Shown piece after piece: positions 44,350-54,691 of a stretch of DNA of 64,000 nt (position 1 is its first letter; each line of letters begins with the position of its first letter). The DNA is taken from assembly GCA_031292145.1 (NCBI GenBank), contig JARLHR010000111.1:1-64000 (forward strand). Direction: 5' to 3'. The notes under the pieces were generated by a model. That model worked only from the letters and a program-made list of their open reading frames with translations, searched no databases and was not told the DNA's origin. The translations under genes were made by a program, and so were the position numbers. The stretch comes from Clostridium sp. (GTDB lineage Bacteria > Bacillota > Clostridia > Clostridiales > Clostridiaceae).

Positions 44350-46407
44350 ATGACTAACTTAATTGAAGCACCCAATAGATTAATAAACGAGAAATCTCCT
44401 TATCTATTGCAACATGCTTACAATCCTATTAATTGGTTTGGATGGGGAAGTGAAGCATTTGAATTAGCTAAGAAAGAAGATAAACCGATATTCCTCTCTA
44501 TTGGGTATTCATAGCGTTGGTTATAGAAATCGACTTGTCATTGGTGTCATGTAATGGCACATGAATCCTTTGAAGATGAAGAAGTCGCTAAGATTATTAA
44601 TGATAATTTCATAGCAATAAAGGTTGATAGGGAGGAAAGGCCTGATGTTGATAGTGTTTATATGACAGTCTGTCAAGCCTTGACTAGTCATGGAGGTTGG
44701 CCGCTTACTATAATAATGACTCCAGATCAAAAACCTTTTTTTGCTGGAACATATTTTCCTAAGAATTCAAAATATAATATGCCAGGACTTACAGATATTT
44801 TATATTCTATAATTACCTATTGGAGTGATGACAGAAATAAACTTATATCAATGAGTGAAGGTATTTTATCAGAATTAACACAATATTTTGAAGGTGAAAC
44901 TAATAAAACAAAATTAACATCAAAAACATTGGAAAATGGTTATAATCAACTCTCACGAGCCTTTGATAAAAATTATGGTGGTTTTGGAGGAGCTCCTAAA
45001 TTTCCAACACCACATAAAATAATGTTTTTGCTTAGGTATTATGAATCTCATAAAGATATAAAAGCATTGGAAATGGCTGAAACAACTTTAGAATGTATGT
45101 ATAGAGGTGGAATATTTGATCATATAGGATTTGGATTTTCTAGATATTCTACTGATAATAAATGGTTAATACCTCATTTTGAAAAGATGCTTTATGACAA
45201 TGCATTATTAATTATGGCATATCTTGAGGGATACGAAATTACTAAAAATGAACTATATAAAGAAGTAGCAATAAAAGCATTAGAGTATGTGTTTAGAGAA
45301 CTTAGAAATGAACAAGGGGGATTTTATTGTGCAGAAGATGCAGATAGTGAAGGAGAAGAGGGAAAGTATTATGTATTTAATCCTCCAGAAATTATTAAAG
45401 TATTAGATGAAGAAGATGGAATGTATTTTAATGAATATTTTGATATAACGCCTAAAGGAAATTTTGAAGGAAAGAGCATTCCAAATTTGCTGAAAAATAA
45501 TGATTATAATAAAACTAATGATAAAATAGGATATTTAAGTGAACAAATTCTTCAATATAGAAGTGAAAGGTTGAAATTACATAAGGATGACAAAATTTTA
45601 ACATCGTGGAATGGCCTTATGATAGCAGCACTTGGAAAGGCATATAAGGTCCTCGAAGATATAAGATATTTAGAATATGCTAAAAAGGCAGTGAATTTTA
45701 TATTTGATAATTTAATTGATGAAAATAAAAGATTACTTGCTAGATATAGAGATGAGGAAGCTCGTCATAAGGCATATTTAGATGATTATACTTTCCTTTG
45801 TTTTGGACTTATAGAGCTTTATGAAAGCAGTTTTGACATTATGTTCTTAAAAAAAGCTATTGATTTAAATAAAGATATGATTAATTTCTTTTGGGATAAA
45901 GAAAAACATGGATTTTTCCTTTATGGAGAAGATAGTGAAAAATTAATTGCTAAACCTAAGGAACTGTTTGATGGAGCAATGCCATCAGGAAATTCTGTTG
46001 CTGCTTATAACTTAATAAGACTTGCAAGGATAACTGGAGATTCGTATTTAGAAGAAATGGCTGAAAAACAGCTTAACTTTATTTGTGGAGCTATATTTAG
46101 CGAAGAGATAAATCATTCTTTCTTTTTAATGGCAGCATCCTATGCATTGGATGAAGGAAGGGAATTAGTTTGTATTATTAAGGATAAAAGTGATGAAGAA
46201 CAAATTAAAGATTTATTAAGTGAGATACCTAATTTTAACCTAACAACTATTATAAAAAGTAGTGATAATAAAGAAGAAATAGAGAAGTTAATACCATTTA
46301 TTAAAGAGTATGATTATGTGAATGGGAAATCTACATATTATTTATGCAAAGGGAAGTCGTGTTTAGCTCCAGTTAATGATATTGACGAATTAAGAAAATT
46401 ATTATGA
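44350..46407 (+). pseudogene. DUF255/thioredoxin-domain protein broken by a 21-nt insertion
   Basis: It starts at ATG 44350 (GGAAG 44338-44342): [20 protein letters not shown], then [15 protein letters not shown] at 44512-44514 follows, then RWL, a second TAG and KS; then STCHWCHVMAHESFEDEEVA resumes in the same frame. The family has GYSTCHWCHVM without a gap, so 21 nt carrying two stops were inserted (about 44512-44532). The rest is intact to 46407, with the alpha/alpha-barrel YyaL-type part (KMLYDNALLIMAYLEGY). Internal re-initiation at 44554 would miss the CxxC motif. Confidence 0.8.
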
Positions 46408-46410
46408 AAT

Positions 46411-46457
46411 AAAAATTAACCAACTAGATTTATAATCGGGTTGGTTAATTTTTATAT
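46411..46457. terminator. Bidirectional terminator
   Basis: AAAATTAACCAAC pairs with GTTGGTTAATTTTT. It lies between the DUF255 gene and the histidine kinase, which converge. Confidence 0.75.
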
Positions 46458-46519
46458 ATTAGGTTTTGTAATGAGAATTAATTTAATAATTTGCAAATAA
46501 CATTTTTAGAAAATTAAAG

Positions 46520-47770
46520 TTATCTTATCTTAGATAAAGGGAAACTTACTGTAAAAGTAGTACCTTCAGATTCGGAACTTTTTACTAGTATTTTTCCATT
46601 ATGGGAGTCCACTATGGTTTTTGCAATAGCGAGTCCTAAGCCATAACCATCTTTTTTTCTAGCTCTTGATTCATCAACACGGTAAAAACGTTCAAAAAGG
46701 TGTGTGATTTTCTCTTTAGGAAGAGGTTCTCCAGTATTGTTAACAGATAAATGCACTTTATCTTGTTTTTTTTCTAAGAGTATAGTAATAGTACCTTTTT
46801 CATTAGAGTACTTTATTGCATTATCAATAAGAATAAAAATTAACTGTTTTAATCTATTACTATCTCCATTTATAAAAATATCTGGAGGAATTTCATTATC
46901 AATTTTTTTTTCTTCTTCAAATGCAACTGATTCAAAAGGCAAGACGCAATTCCAAATGATATCGCTAAAATTCACTTTAGAAAAAATAACTTCATTTTTA
47001 TTTGCATCTGTTTTAGCAAGAAAAAGTAAATCATTTACTAAGGTAGTCATCCTCTCACATTCAGTCTTAATGTAATTAATCCATTTAATTTGATCATTTA
47101 TAGTATCTTCTTTATGAGATAAGATAATATCAGTATTTGCTAGAATTACAGTAAGTGGTGTCTTTAATTCATGGGAAGCATCTGCTACAAATTGACGCTG
47201 TTGTTCCCAAGATTTTTTTATAGGTCTAACTGCCCAATTGGCTAAATATAGACTTACTGAAAAAAATGCAATTAGACTTCCAATTCCAACTATAATAAAT
47301 GTTTTTAATAGCGATTTTAAAGTATTTATTTCTAAGCTTCTGTCAGTAAATGCAATTTTAGTTCCTTTTTCATTGTTATGTTTTAAAAACCTAAAATTTT
47401 TATTTTCAATCAACCCAGTTGTATTGTTATCTGATAATGCAGAATTAACTAGAGTCAGTAACCGATCTGTATCCAATTCATCAATATTATTATAAAATAC
47501 TTCACTTAAATTATTGTTTTTATCTATCTGAACTGCAAAAGAAAACATTTGAGGAGCAGGAGGCGGAGAATCAGTATTTGATCCACTTATATCAATTTGA
47601 TTTTTATGTATTTCATTTTCTTGTTCAATGGTTTTTTGGAGCATATCATTACTTTCTCTTGTAAGCCTATTGCTGGTTGAAATATAAACAGCACCAAAAG
47701 TAAAAGAAAGTATAATAATTATTAGTATCATATTAATAAAAACAAATTTTTTCTTTAGTTTATTAATCAT
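46520..47770 (-). CDS. Sensor histidine kinase
   Basis: The 416-aa membrane kinase has an N-terminal membrane helix (VFINMILIIIILSFTFGAVY), an extracellular domain of about 110 residues, a second helix (FIIVGIGSLIAFFSVSLYLA), the H-box DASHELKTPLTVI, the N-box LIFILIDNAIKYS, and G-box DGYGLGLAIAKTIVDSHNGK. It phosphorylates the adjacent OmpR-type regulator, with which it overlaps by 4 nt. The signal is unknown; a PAPPQ-rich stretch in the sensor may sense the envelope. The beta-helix lipoprotein gene is divergent from the pair and is a possible target. Confidence 0.9.
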   Translation of the reverse strand: MINKLKKKFVFINMILIIIILSFTFGAVYISTSNRLTRESNDMLQKTIEQENEIHKNQIDISGSNTDSPPPAPQMFSFAVQIDKNNNLSEVFYNNIDELDTDRLLTLVNSALSDNNTTGLIENKNFRFLKHNNEKGTKIAFTDRSLEINTLKSLLKTFIIVGIGSLIAFFSVSLYLANWAVRPIKKSWEQQRQFVADASHELKTPLTVILANTDIILSHKEDTINDQIKWINYIKTECERMTTLVNDLLFLAKTDANKNEVIFSKVNFSDIIWNCVLPFESVAFEEEKKIDNEIPPDIFINGDSNRLKQLIFILIDNAIKYSNEKGTITILLEKKQDKVHLSVNNTGEPLPKEKITHLFERFYRVDESRARKKDGYGLGLAIAKTIVDSHNGKILVKSSESEGTTFTVSFPLSKIR

Positions 47771-48444
47771 TTTTTATTCTCCTCTAGATGGTATCCAATC
47801 TTTCTTACTGTCTCTATTGTGACAGTTGAACCTAAAAAGAAGAATTTCTTTCTTAAAAAAGATATATATACTTCTACATTATTATCTTCAGCATTAGAAT
47901 CTGAACCCCAAACTTTCAGAAGCAAATCTTCTTTGGTAACTATATTTTTATGATTACACATTAATAATCGTAATATTTCAAATTCTTTTAAGCCTAGGCG
48001 TATTGATTTAGCACCACAAAAAAGTGTATTGGCAGATTGATTTAAAACTAAATCACCAAAGCTAAGTTCATTTAAGATAACTTCTCCTTGTCTTCTAGAT
48101 AAAGCTCTAACTCTAGCAAGTAATTCCTCTGGGGAAAAAGGTTTTGTTAAATAATCATCAGCACCACAATCCAGGCCCATTACCTTATCGGTAACTTCAT
48201 CTTTTGCAGTTAATAATATTACAGGGGTTTTTTCTTTATTTTCGCGCATTTTACGAACTATATCAAAGCCATTCATTTTAGGAAGCATAACATCTAATAT
48301 TATTACATCATAAATACCACTCATGGCATAATCATATCCTGATTCACCGTTGTTAACTATATCAGCAATATATTTGTTTTCAGTCATAATTTGTCCTAAA
48401 GCTTCAGCTAACCTTATCTCGTCATCAACTATAAGAATCCTCAT
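47767..48444 (-). CDS. OmpR/PhoB-type response regulator
   Basis: The 225-aa protein has a receiver domain with IVDDEIRLAEALG, phospho-Asp in VIILDVMLPKMNGFD, Thr in VILLTAKDEV and Lys in YLTKPFSPEELLAR. A C-terminal winged helix reads LGLKEFEILRLLMCNHKNIV and EVYISFLRKK. Its kinase follows with 4-nt overlap. It may regulate the divergent operon starting at 48726. No operator can be called with confidence. Confidence 0.9.
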   Translation of the reverse strand: MRILIVDDEIRLAEALGQIMTENKYIADIVNNGESGYDYAMSGIYDVIILDVMLPKMNGFDIVRKMRENKEKTPVILLTAKDEVTDKVMGLDCGADDYLTKPFSPEELLARVRALSRRQGEVILNELSFGDLVLNQSANTLFCGAKSIRLGLKEFEILRLLMCNHKNIVTKEDLLLKVWGSDSNAEDNNVEVYISFLRKKFFFLGSTVTIETVRKIGYHLEENKK

Positions 48445-48567
48445 ATGCTTTTACCTCATTTCTTCAATAATTATATATGTAATATAAGTTTAGCATAGTT
48501 TCCTTAAATTAACCTGAAAGATTTCTTTAAGACTAATTTAAGGTTTAAGTATTAAAATACAGACATA

Positions 48568-48610
48568 AGGGATCTTCAAAAAATAACCAGTCATATTCTT
48601 TCAGATCCCT
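48568..48610. repeat. Short palindrome, GGGATC variant of family B
   Basis: AGGGATCTTCAAAAAATAAC faces TATTCTTTCAGATCCCT. The same variant is at 6376. Confidence 0.6.
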
Positions 48611-48725
48611 AAACCAAAAGCAAACAGTAAATAAGAACAATAAAGCTCTTGAATAATACTGATGCATATTAAAAATGTATTAAAACTGATTAAAATAAAA
48701 ATATATTAGGAAGAAGGAATGAAAG

Positions 48726-50567
48726 ATGATAAGAAAAAAATATAATAAAATTATAGCGGTGTTAGTTGGAACGTTTTTAATAGGAAGTACGTTTGTAGGA
48801 TGTACAAATAAGCCAGTAAAGGCTGAAGTCTCAACCACTAGTATTTCAGTAGAACAAACTAAAGATACTACAATACTTGGAAAAGTAAAAGCAATAGATG
48901 GAAGTAAGGTAACTATTTCATTAGGGGAAGAAGTTACTACAAGTAATTCAGATACAACAAATGGAAATACTCAAAGTAATCAAGGGCAAACTTCTGCTCC
49001 TCCAGCAAAACCAGATGGAGATTCATCAACAAATGGAAATGGACAAACACCTGATCAAAGTGGAACAACGAGTGGAAATCCACCTGAAATGCCACAAGGC
49101 GGGGGCGCACCTGATGGAGGTCAAGGAGCACCAGGAATGGGAAATTCCAGCACAACTTCATTTAAAGAAAATGGAGAAGAAAAGACTATTAATATTACAA
49201 ATGAAGGAATTATATCAGTTACAAAAGGAAGTAAATCTCTGACTGGCACTTTAGCAGATATAACTATAGGTGAAATTCTAAGTGTTAGCTATGATAGTAC
49301 AGGAAATATTTCAGGTATTACTGTAAAATCTAATAATACTACTTACACAGGAGGTTCTGAAACTGGAAAAACTACATTAACTGGAGCATATTCAGCAAAT
49401 GGTGAAACAAAAACTTCTACAAATGAGAAAATTAGCACAACTACAGTAGATCAAAATGCTGTCTTAGCTAGTAATGGTGGAAATATAACAATTTCTGGAG
49501 CTACTATTAATAAATCTGGAGATACAAAATCAGAGGATGAATGTAATTTCTATGGTATAAATAGTGGTGTGGTTGCAGCCGGAGCTAGTAATATTACAAT
49601 TAGCGACAGTACAATTAATACTGATTCAGAGGGATCAAATGCTATTTTTTCAACAGGTGATGCATCTGTAATAAATGTTTCAAATGTAACTATTAATACA
49701 ACTAAAAACTCTTCAAGAGGATTAGATGCAACTTATAATGGTACCATAATTGCTAAAGATGTAAATATTACAACGAAAGGAGCACACTGCGCAGCACTTG
49801 CTACAGATAGAGGTGAAGGAACAATTCATGTAACAGGTGGAACAATGAATACAGCAGGTGAAGGATCTCCAGCAATTTATTCTACAGGTAATATTACAGT
49901 AAAAGGAGCAACACTTAAATCTACTGGTTCAGAAGCCGCTGTAGTTGAAGGTAAAAATTCTATTACATTAAATGATTGTGATATTTCAGGTGAAAAGACT
50001 AACGGTGTTATGCTTTATCAAAGTATGTCAGGTGACTCAGGGGTTGGAACAAGTTACTTCAATATGACAGGTGGTACTCTTACATCATCAGCAGGATCAC
50101 TATTCTTTATTACAAATACTGACTCGCAAATTAACTTAAAAGGAGCAACATTAAAAAATAGTACTGGAATATTATTAAATGCAGCAGCAACATCAAGATG
50201 GGGAACTCAAGGTTCTAATGGAGGAAATATTACATTAAATGCTGACAGTCAAACGCTTGAAGGAACTATCACTTGCGATAAGATTAGCACAGTAGCTTTA
50301 AATTTAACAAATAAATCTTCATTAAAAAGTACAATTAATGAAAGTAATACTGCAAAAACTGTTACATTATCTTTAGATAAAGATTCTACATGGACAGTTA
50401 CAGGAACATCTTATTTAACAGCATTAACAGATGCAGATACAAGTTTAGCTAACATTAAAGACAATGGAAATACAATTTACTACGATTCATCTAACAGTGC
50501 AAACAGCTGGTTAAATGGAAAAACCGTTACTTTAAGTGGTGGTGGAACATTAAAACCTATTCAATAA
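48726..50567 (+). CDS. Beta-helix lipoprotein with carbohydrate-binding-like repeats
   Basis: The 613-aa lipoprotein has lipobox FVGC (Cys about residue 26). A Pro/Gln/Gly-rich low-complexity linker (residues 75-140) follows. A long parallel beta-helix then reads ITISGATINKSGDTKSEDEC, INVSNVTINTTKNSSRGLDA and GNITVKGATLKSTGSEAAVV. The layout fits the DUF4353/carbohydrate-binding surface proteins of clostridia. Extracellular attachment to the membrane is implied. It is followed by an ABC transporter and faces a two-component system, which may respond to it or control it. AGGAAGG precedes the ATG. Confidence 0.8.
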   Translation: MIRKKYNKIIAVLVGTFLIGSTFVGCTNKPVKAEVSTTSISVEQTKDTTILGKVKAIDGSKVTISLGEEVTTSNSDTTNGNTQSNQGQTSAPPAKPDGDSSTNGNGQTPDQSGTTSGNPPEMPQGGGAPDGGQGAPGMGNSSTTSFKENGEEKTINITNEGIISVTKGSKSLTGTLADITIGEILSVSYDSTGNISGITVKSNNTTYTGGSETGKTTLTGAYSANGETKTSTNEKISTTTVDQNAVLASNGGNITISGATINKSGDTKSEDECNFYGINSGVVAAGASNITISDSTINTDSEGSNAIFSTGDASVINVSNVTINTTKNSSRGLDATYNGTIIAKDVNITTKGAHCAALATDRGEGTIHVTGGTMNTAGEGSPAIYSTGNITVKGATLKSTGSEAAVVEGKNSITLNDCDISGEKTNGVMLYQSMSGDSGVGTSYFNMTGGTLTSSAGSLFFITNTDSQINLKGATLKNSTGILLNAAATSRWGTQGSNGGNITLNADSQTLEGTITCDKISTVALNLTNKSSLKSTINESNTAKTVTLSLDKDSTWTVTGTSYLTALTDADTSLANIKDNGNTIYYDSSNSANSWLNGKTVTLSGGGTLKPIQ

Positions 50568-50591
50568 AACAGATCAATTATAAAAAATGTT

Positions 50592-50637
50592 AAAAGCTCA
50601 AGCAATATTCAATATTAGAATATTACTTGGGCTTTTA
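50592..50637 (+). terminator. Intrinsic terminator
   Basis: AAAAGCTCAAGCAATATTC pairs with GAATATTACTTGGGCTTTT. It ends the lipoprotein transcript before the ABC transporter promoter region. Confidence 0.8.
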
Positions 50638-50736
50638 GGCATGCATATAATTTATATATGTGAAAATTAAGGTTAATTTAAGTTGTCATGCAATTAGATT
50701 TTAGTATAATAGTCCTAAAAGGGGGAGGCTTAAATT

Positions 50737-51462
50737 ATGATAACTATAGATAATATAACAAAGAGTTATAATGGAACTTATAAAGCCGTAGACAACTTAA
50801 ATTTAGAAATAAATAATGGGGAAATTTATGGATTACTTGGACCAAATGGTGCAGGAAAAACTACAACTATTAAAATGATAACAGGAATAATAGCACCAAC
50901 TAAAGGAACCGTAATGATTAATGATGTTGATATTAATAAAGATCCAATTAAGGCAAAGGAACAATTTGGATATGTTCCAGATAGTCCAGATATGTTTTTA
51001 AGATTAACAGGAATTGAATATTTAAACTTTATGGCAGATGTTTATGGTGTTTCTAAAGAAGATAGGGCAGAGAGAATAAAAGAAATGTCAAAAAGATTTG
51101 GAATGGAATCTGCTTTAGGAGATAAAATACAAGCATATTCTCATGGGATGAGGCAAAAAATAATATTAATAGGGGTTATGATTCATAAACCTAAAATTTG
51201 GATTTTAGACGAGCCAATGACAGGTTTAGATCCTAAATCAGCATTTATACTAAAGGAAATGATGAGAGAGCATGCTGATGCAGGGAATACTGTAGTTTTC
51301 TCTACCCATGTACTAGAAGTCGCAGAAAAAGTATGTGATAAAGTAGCAATAATTAATAAAGGGCAATTAATATTTAATGGAACTCTAAGGGATATGCATA
51401 AGCAATTCAAAGAAAATGAATCTTTGGAAGAGATGTTTTTGGAGATGACTGAAAATGAGTAG
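50737..51462 (+). CDS. ABC transporter ATPase (ABC-2 type)
   Basis: The 241-aa ATPase has Walker A GPNGAGKTT, Q-loop YVPDSPDMFLRL, signature YSHGMRQK, Walker B IWILDEPMTGLDP and His in STHVLE. YSHGMRQK is the variant signature common in multidrug or export ATPases of the CcmA type. It overlaps the permease by 8 nt. It probably exports a lipid, peptide or drug; the substrate is unknown. GGGGGAGG precedes the ATG. Confidence 0.88.
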   Translation: MITIDNITKSYNGTYKAVDNLNLEINNGEIYGLLGPNGAGKTTTIKMITGIIAPTKGTVMINDVDINKDPIKAKEQFGYVPDSPDMFLRLTGIEYLNFMADVYGVSKEDRAERIKEMSKRFGMESALGDKIQAYSHGMRQKIILIGVMIHKPKIWILDEPMTGLDPKSAFILKEMMREHADAGNTVVFSTHVLEVAEKVCDKVAIINKGQLIFNGTLRDMHKQFKENESLEEMFLEMTENE

Positions 51463-53089
51463 ACTTAGAATAATAACAAAATACTTTATAAAAAGCGCTA
51501 TTAGTGAAATGTTTGGAAACAGCAAAATGAAATCAGCTTTTTTAATAGTATTAATGATTTTTACAATTAGTATGATATCTATGCCTTTTACATTATTGAT
51601 AGGAACAGAATATGGAGCATTTCATGCAGCAGGTCAAGAAGGCATGTTATTGATGATTATAATATCAGCTGGCGCAGCCGTTTCATTTTTCTTAGGTATA
51701 TATACAATAATGAATGTGCTTTATTTTTCAGATGATATTGAAGTGCTCTTACCACTGCCTTTTAAAAGCAGCGAACTGGTAATTGGTAAATTTATGGCTG
51801 TATTGATCAATATGTATATATATAGTTCTATGTTAATATTGCCACTAATAACTTATGGAGTAGTATCAAAAGCAAGTTTACTTTATTATTTGTATCTTAT
51901 TATTGTCTTAATAATAACTCCTGTTTTTCCAATGGCATTAGCTTCAATAATATGTATGGCACTTATGAGATTTACTAATCTTTCAAAGCATAAAGATGGT
52001 TTTAGAATGTTTACAGGATGTGCAGCGTTAGTTTTAGTCGTTGCCTTTAATTATTTCAATTCTAGTTCGAGAGGAAATATGTCTCAGGAACAGGCACTCT
52101 TAAAATTTTCAGAAGGTCATAACAGCATGATGAATATGATGTCTGATATATTTATTACAAATAAATTCTCAGCATTTGGGCTGTTATATAATGGAGAAAC
52201 TAAAGGCTTGTTATATATACTTTTAACCCTGGCTTTAAGTATGATAATATTTATTCTATACGCATACATTGGTGGAAATTTGTATCTAAAAGGTATAATA
52301 GGAATTTCAGAATCTTATAGCAAGAGAGAAAATATACTGGAAAGTGGAAAAGTAGATAAACTTATAAAGATAAATTCACCTTTAAAGGCTTTAGTAATCA
52401 GAGATGTTAAGATTATGTTTAGAACACCTACGTATTTCATCAATTGCATAGCAATGATATTGTATATGCCTGCAATATTTGGAGTAGCAATGTTATCCCG
52501 TAGTAATCTTACTCAGATAAGAGGTATGTTAAGTAGTAATACGAATATGTATGGATTTGTCATAGTTGGTGCATTTATATTGGCATCGATGAGTGTAATG
52601 ACAGGAGGAGCCAGTGCAACAGCACTTTCTAGAGAAGGTAGAGATTTTATAGTATCTAAATACATTCCAGTTACTTATAAAATTCAATTGTATTCAAAGA
52701 TTATATCATCTTTATGTATAAATGAAATTGGAGCAGTTATTGTAGCTATAGTGCTAGTATTAATAGGCGCAAGTCCAATGCTATTAATTTTAGGCGTATT
52801 AGCATCAATAGGAGCAATAGTAGTAATTTCTTTATTAGGACTATTCATAGATTTTAAATCGCCAAAACTAGAATGGGAAAATGAAAAGGCGATGTTTAAG
52901 AAAAACTATATGCCGCTCTTAATTATGTTTATTGTATTTGTATTATCAGCAATTCTTGTAGTTTTAAATATAGTGATAAAGAATTATATGATAACATTTG
53001 GAGTCTGCATGGGAATTGTGCTTATTGGAAGCTATATTTTATATAGACTTCTAGTTAAACTTTCATATAAGGTATATAACGAAAATTAA
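51455..53089 (+). CDS. ABC exporter membrane protein
   Basis: The 544-aa protein has about twelve hydrophobic segments, in two halves of six (for example AFLIVLMIFTISMISMPFTL, LLMIIISAGAAVSFFLGIYT and MPLLIMFIVFVLSAILVVLN near the end). A long cytoplasmic loop around residues 290-310 holds SYSKRENILESGKVDKLIKI. It matches the large putative ABC exporter proteins paired with CcmA-type ATPases. The start overlaps the ATPase by 8 nt, implying coupling. The family B hairpin at 53089 begins at its stop. Confidence 0.8.
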   Translation: MSRLRIITKYFIKSAISEMFGNSKMKSAFLIVLMIFTISMISMPFTLLIGTEYGAFHAAGQEGMLLMIIISAGAAVSFFLGIYTIMNVLYFSDDIEVLLPLPFKSSELVIGKFMAVLINMYIYSSMLILPLITYGVVSKASLLYYLYLIIVLIITPVFPMALASIICMALMRFTNLSKHKDGFRMFTGCAALVLVVAFNYFNSSSRGNMSQEQALLKFSEGHNSMMNMMSDIFITNKFSAFGLLYNGETKGLLYILLTLALSMIIFILYAYIGGNLYLKGIIGISESYSKRENILESGKVDKLIKINSPLKALVIRDVKIMFRTPTYFINCIAMILYMPAIFGVAMLSRSNLTQIRGMLSSNTNMYGFVIVGAFILASMSVMTGGASATALSREGRDFIVSKYIPVTYKIQLYSKIISSLCINEIGAVIVAIVLVLIGASPMLLILGVLASIGAIVVISLLGLFIDFKSPKLEWENEKAMFKKNYMPLLIMFIVFVLSAILVVLNIVIKNYMITFGVCMGIVLIGSYILYRLLVKLSYKVYNEN

Positions 53090-53146
53090 GGTATATGAAA
53101 CAATAATAGACGAGCATGCTCGTCTATTATTGTTTTTGATATTCCT
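53089..53146. repeat. Family B palindrome serving as convergent terminator
   Basis: AGGTATATGAAACAATAATA, then GACGAGCATGCTCGTC as a perfect palindrome, then TATTATTGTTTTTGATATTCCT. It sits between the exporter and the orphan binding protein and has T runs on both sides. Confidence 0.75.
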
Positions 53147-54185
53147 TGTAAGTTAAATGAATTGTAAATCCTGTATCATCAAATTTATAGTTTGTATTTT
53201 CAAGAGGATACTTACCAACAGCTAAATTCATTCCAACAGCATAAAGAAGTTCAGCAAGATCATGGGGATCTACAATAACAGTACCTAACATAAATCCTTT
53301 TTGGATTAAATCTTTGGCAGCGGGCATTCCATCAATTCCTACAACTGGAATAGTTGTTTCTTTGTCACCTTTATTATATCCATATTTTTGTAAGGCTTTA
53401 ACTGCGCCTACTGCCATAGCATCATTATTTGCAATTATGGCTTCAATTTTGTTACCGTATTTAAGAAATAAAGATTCAATGGAACTTTCAGCACAATCTT
53501 CAAGCCATTCGCAATCGACGGAAGCAAGTTCTTCTGTTTTTATCCCAGCATCATTAAGTGCTAAAATGGAGTACTTTGTCCTTAAAGCTACTAATGGACT
53601 GCCTGCTCGGCCTTTTAACATGACATACTGTAATATATTATCATTATTTTTATCTATAACTTCCTTATTAAGATTCCATTCTTTAGCAAGAATGTTTCCT
53701 TCCATAGTACCAGATTGTTCAAAATCTGCTCCAATAACTACAAATTTCTTATAAGGTTTAACAAAATCTATTATATTTTGAGTAGGATCTGGATTTAAAA
53801 TTAGAGGGATGTTTTTCTCCATAATTTTATTCAAAGTGCTTTCTATATCGCTTACATTAGGAGTAATTATGCCTACAATAAAAAGATCAAAATTGTCCGA
53901 AAGTGCTTTTTCAATACTTTCATTTTGTAGAGTTTGATTATCTTTTGCATCAAAGAAAGTAAATTTAACTTTATTTTCATTTTCTTTTTGAATACGTTCT
54001 AAATTTTGTTTAAGAAGAGAAATATACATGGCATTAGCATTATCCAAGAACACGGCTATTTTAACAGGAATCCCTGTGCTAGAATTTGGGGCAGCAGATG
54101 CATTATTCTTAGCAAAATATATGAATGTAGTCAATATAATAATTGGAATCATAATAAGTATTAATATTTTTTTAAAGATTTTCAT
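53127..54185 (-). CDS. Orphan galactose/ribose-type periplasmic binding protein
   Basis: The 352-aa protein has an N-terminal hydrophobic segment (KILILIMIPIIILTTFIYFA) without a lipobox Cys. It then has a type-1 sugar-binding fold: KIAVFLDNANAMYISLLKQN, IVGIITPNVSDIESTLNKIM, AIIANNDAMAVGAVKALQKY and PVVGIDGMPAAKDLIQKGFM. This resembles MglB. No permease or ATPase is adjacent, so it may feed a chemoreceptor or sensor kinase rather than import. A TTG at 54203 begins a longer frame, but GGAGGC stands 6 nt before the ATG at 54185. Confidence 0.85.
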   Translation of the reverse strand: MKIFKKILILIMIPIIILTTFIYFAKNNASAAPNSSTGIPVKIAVFLDNANAMYISLLKQNLERIQKENENKVKFTFFDAKDNQTLQNESIEKALSDNFDLFIVGIITPNVSDIESTLNKIMEKNIPLILNPDPTQNIIDFVKPYKKFVVIGADFEQSGTMEGNILAKEWNLNKEVIDKNNDNILQYVMLKGRAGSPLVALRTKYSILALNDAGIKTEELASVDCEWLEDCAESSIESLFLKYGNKIEAIIANNDAMAVGAVKALQKYGYNKGDKETTIPVVGIDGMPAAKDLIQKGFMLGTVIVDPHDLAELLYAVGMNLAVGKYPLENTNYKFDDTGFTIHLTYKEYQKQ

Positions 54186-54319
54186 TAGTAAGCCTCCATA
54201 CAACTGATTAATTTTAGGTTATGTTTAAATAAAAAAATTATTCTAGTAGAATATATACTCATAATTAATCATATTTAAATGTATGTAGGGACAAAGAAGT
54301 TATATAAATGTTTGTGTGA

Positions 54320-54641
54320 TTTTCAAAGTCTTTCGTAATAAAAATATTTATGATTTCGGTAAGTTTTCACATAGGTCTAGAATTTATGTTGTTTATCTAA
54401 ATAGATATCCAAATCATAAGTTTGATTTATAATTGGAATGTGTTTCTATACTGGAAATTCCATACATTTTTGTGAAACAGGCATTTGAAATTGAGCTGCG
54501 AAGGTTCTTAGTGCAAGGTTGTACCATTTACTGCTTGTCAAAATTTTATATTTGGAACATGCAGAAATGGGCACAACCTCGCGCTTAGAATCTTACAGTG
54601 AAAATTTCATAGTCCTGTGGAACAAAAATGTATGGAATTTC
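54320..54641. repeat. Palindromic repeat family A, one copy plus a solo arm
   Basis: The core at 54452-54641 has arms GAAATTCCATACATTTTTGT and ACAAAAATGTATGGAATTTC. A single 3' arm with flank (TTCGTAATAAAAATATTTAT, then GATTTCGGTAAG) lies at 54328-54362 and matches the opposite arm of the copy at 59923. Confidence 0.75.
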
Positions 54642-54691
54642 GGTAGATTGCCACATAAGTCTAAATTCACATATGGATATATAAGTTGAAA

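Noticed and set aside
44512-44532. Two TAG codons in the DUF255 gene read as pyrrolysine
   Set aside because: The 21-nt stretch is extra relative to the family and falls within a conserved motif, and no pyl genes are visible in the window.
48937-49242. Alternative frames inside the low-complexity part of the beta-helix lipoprotein gene
   Set aside because: These are shadows of the repetitive Pro/Gln/Gly-coding stretch and have no RBS.
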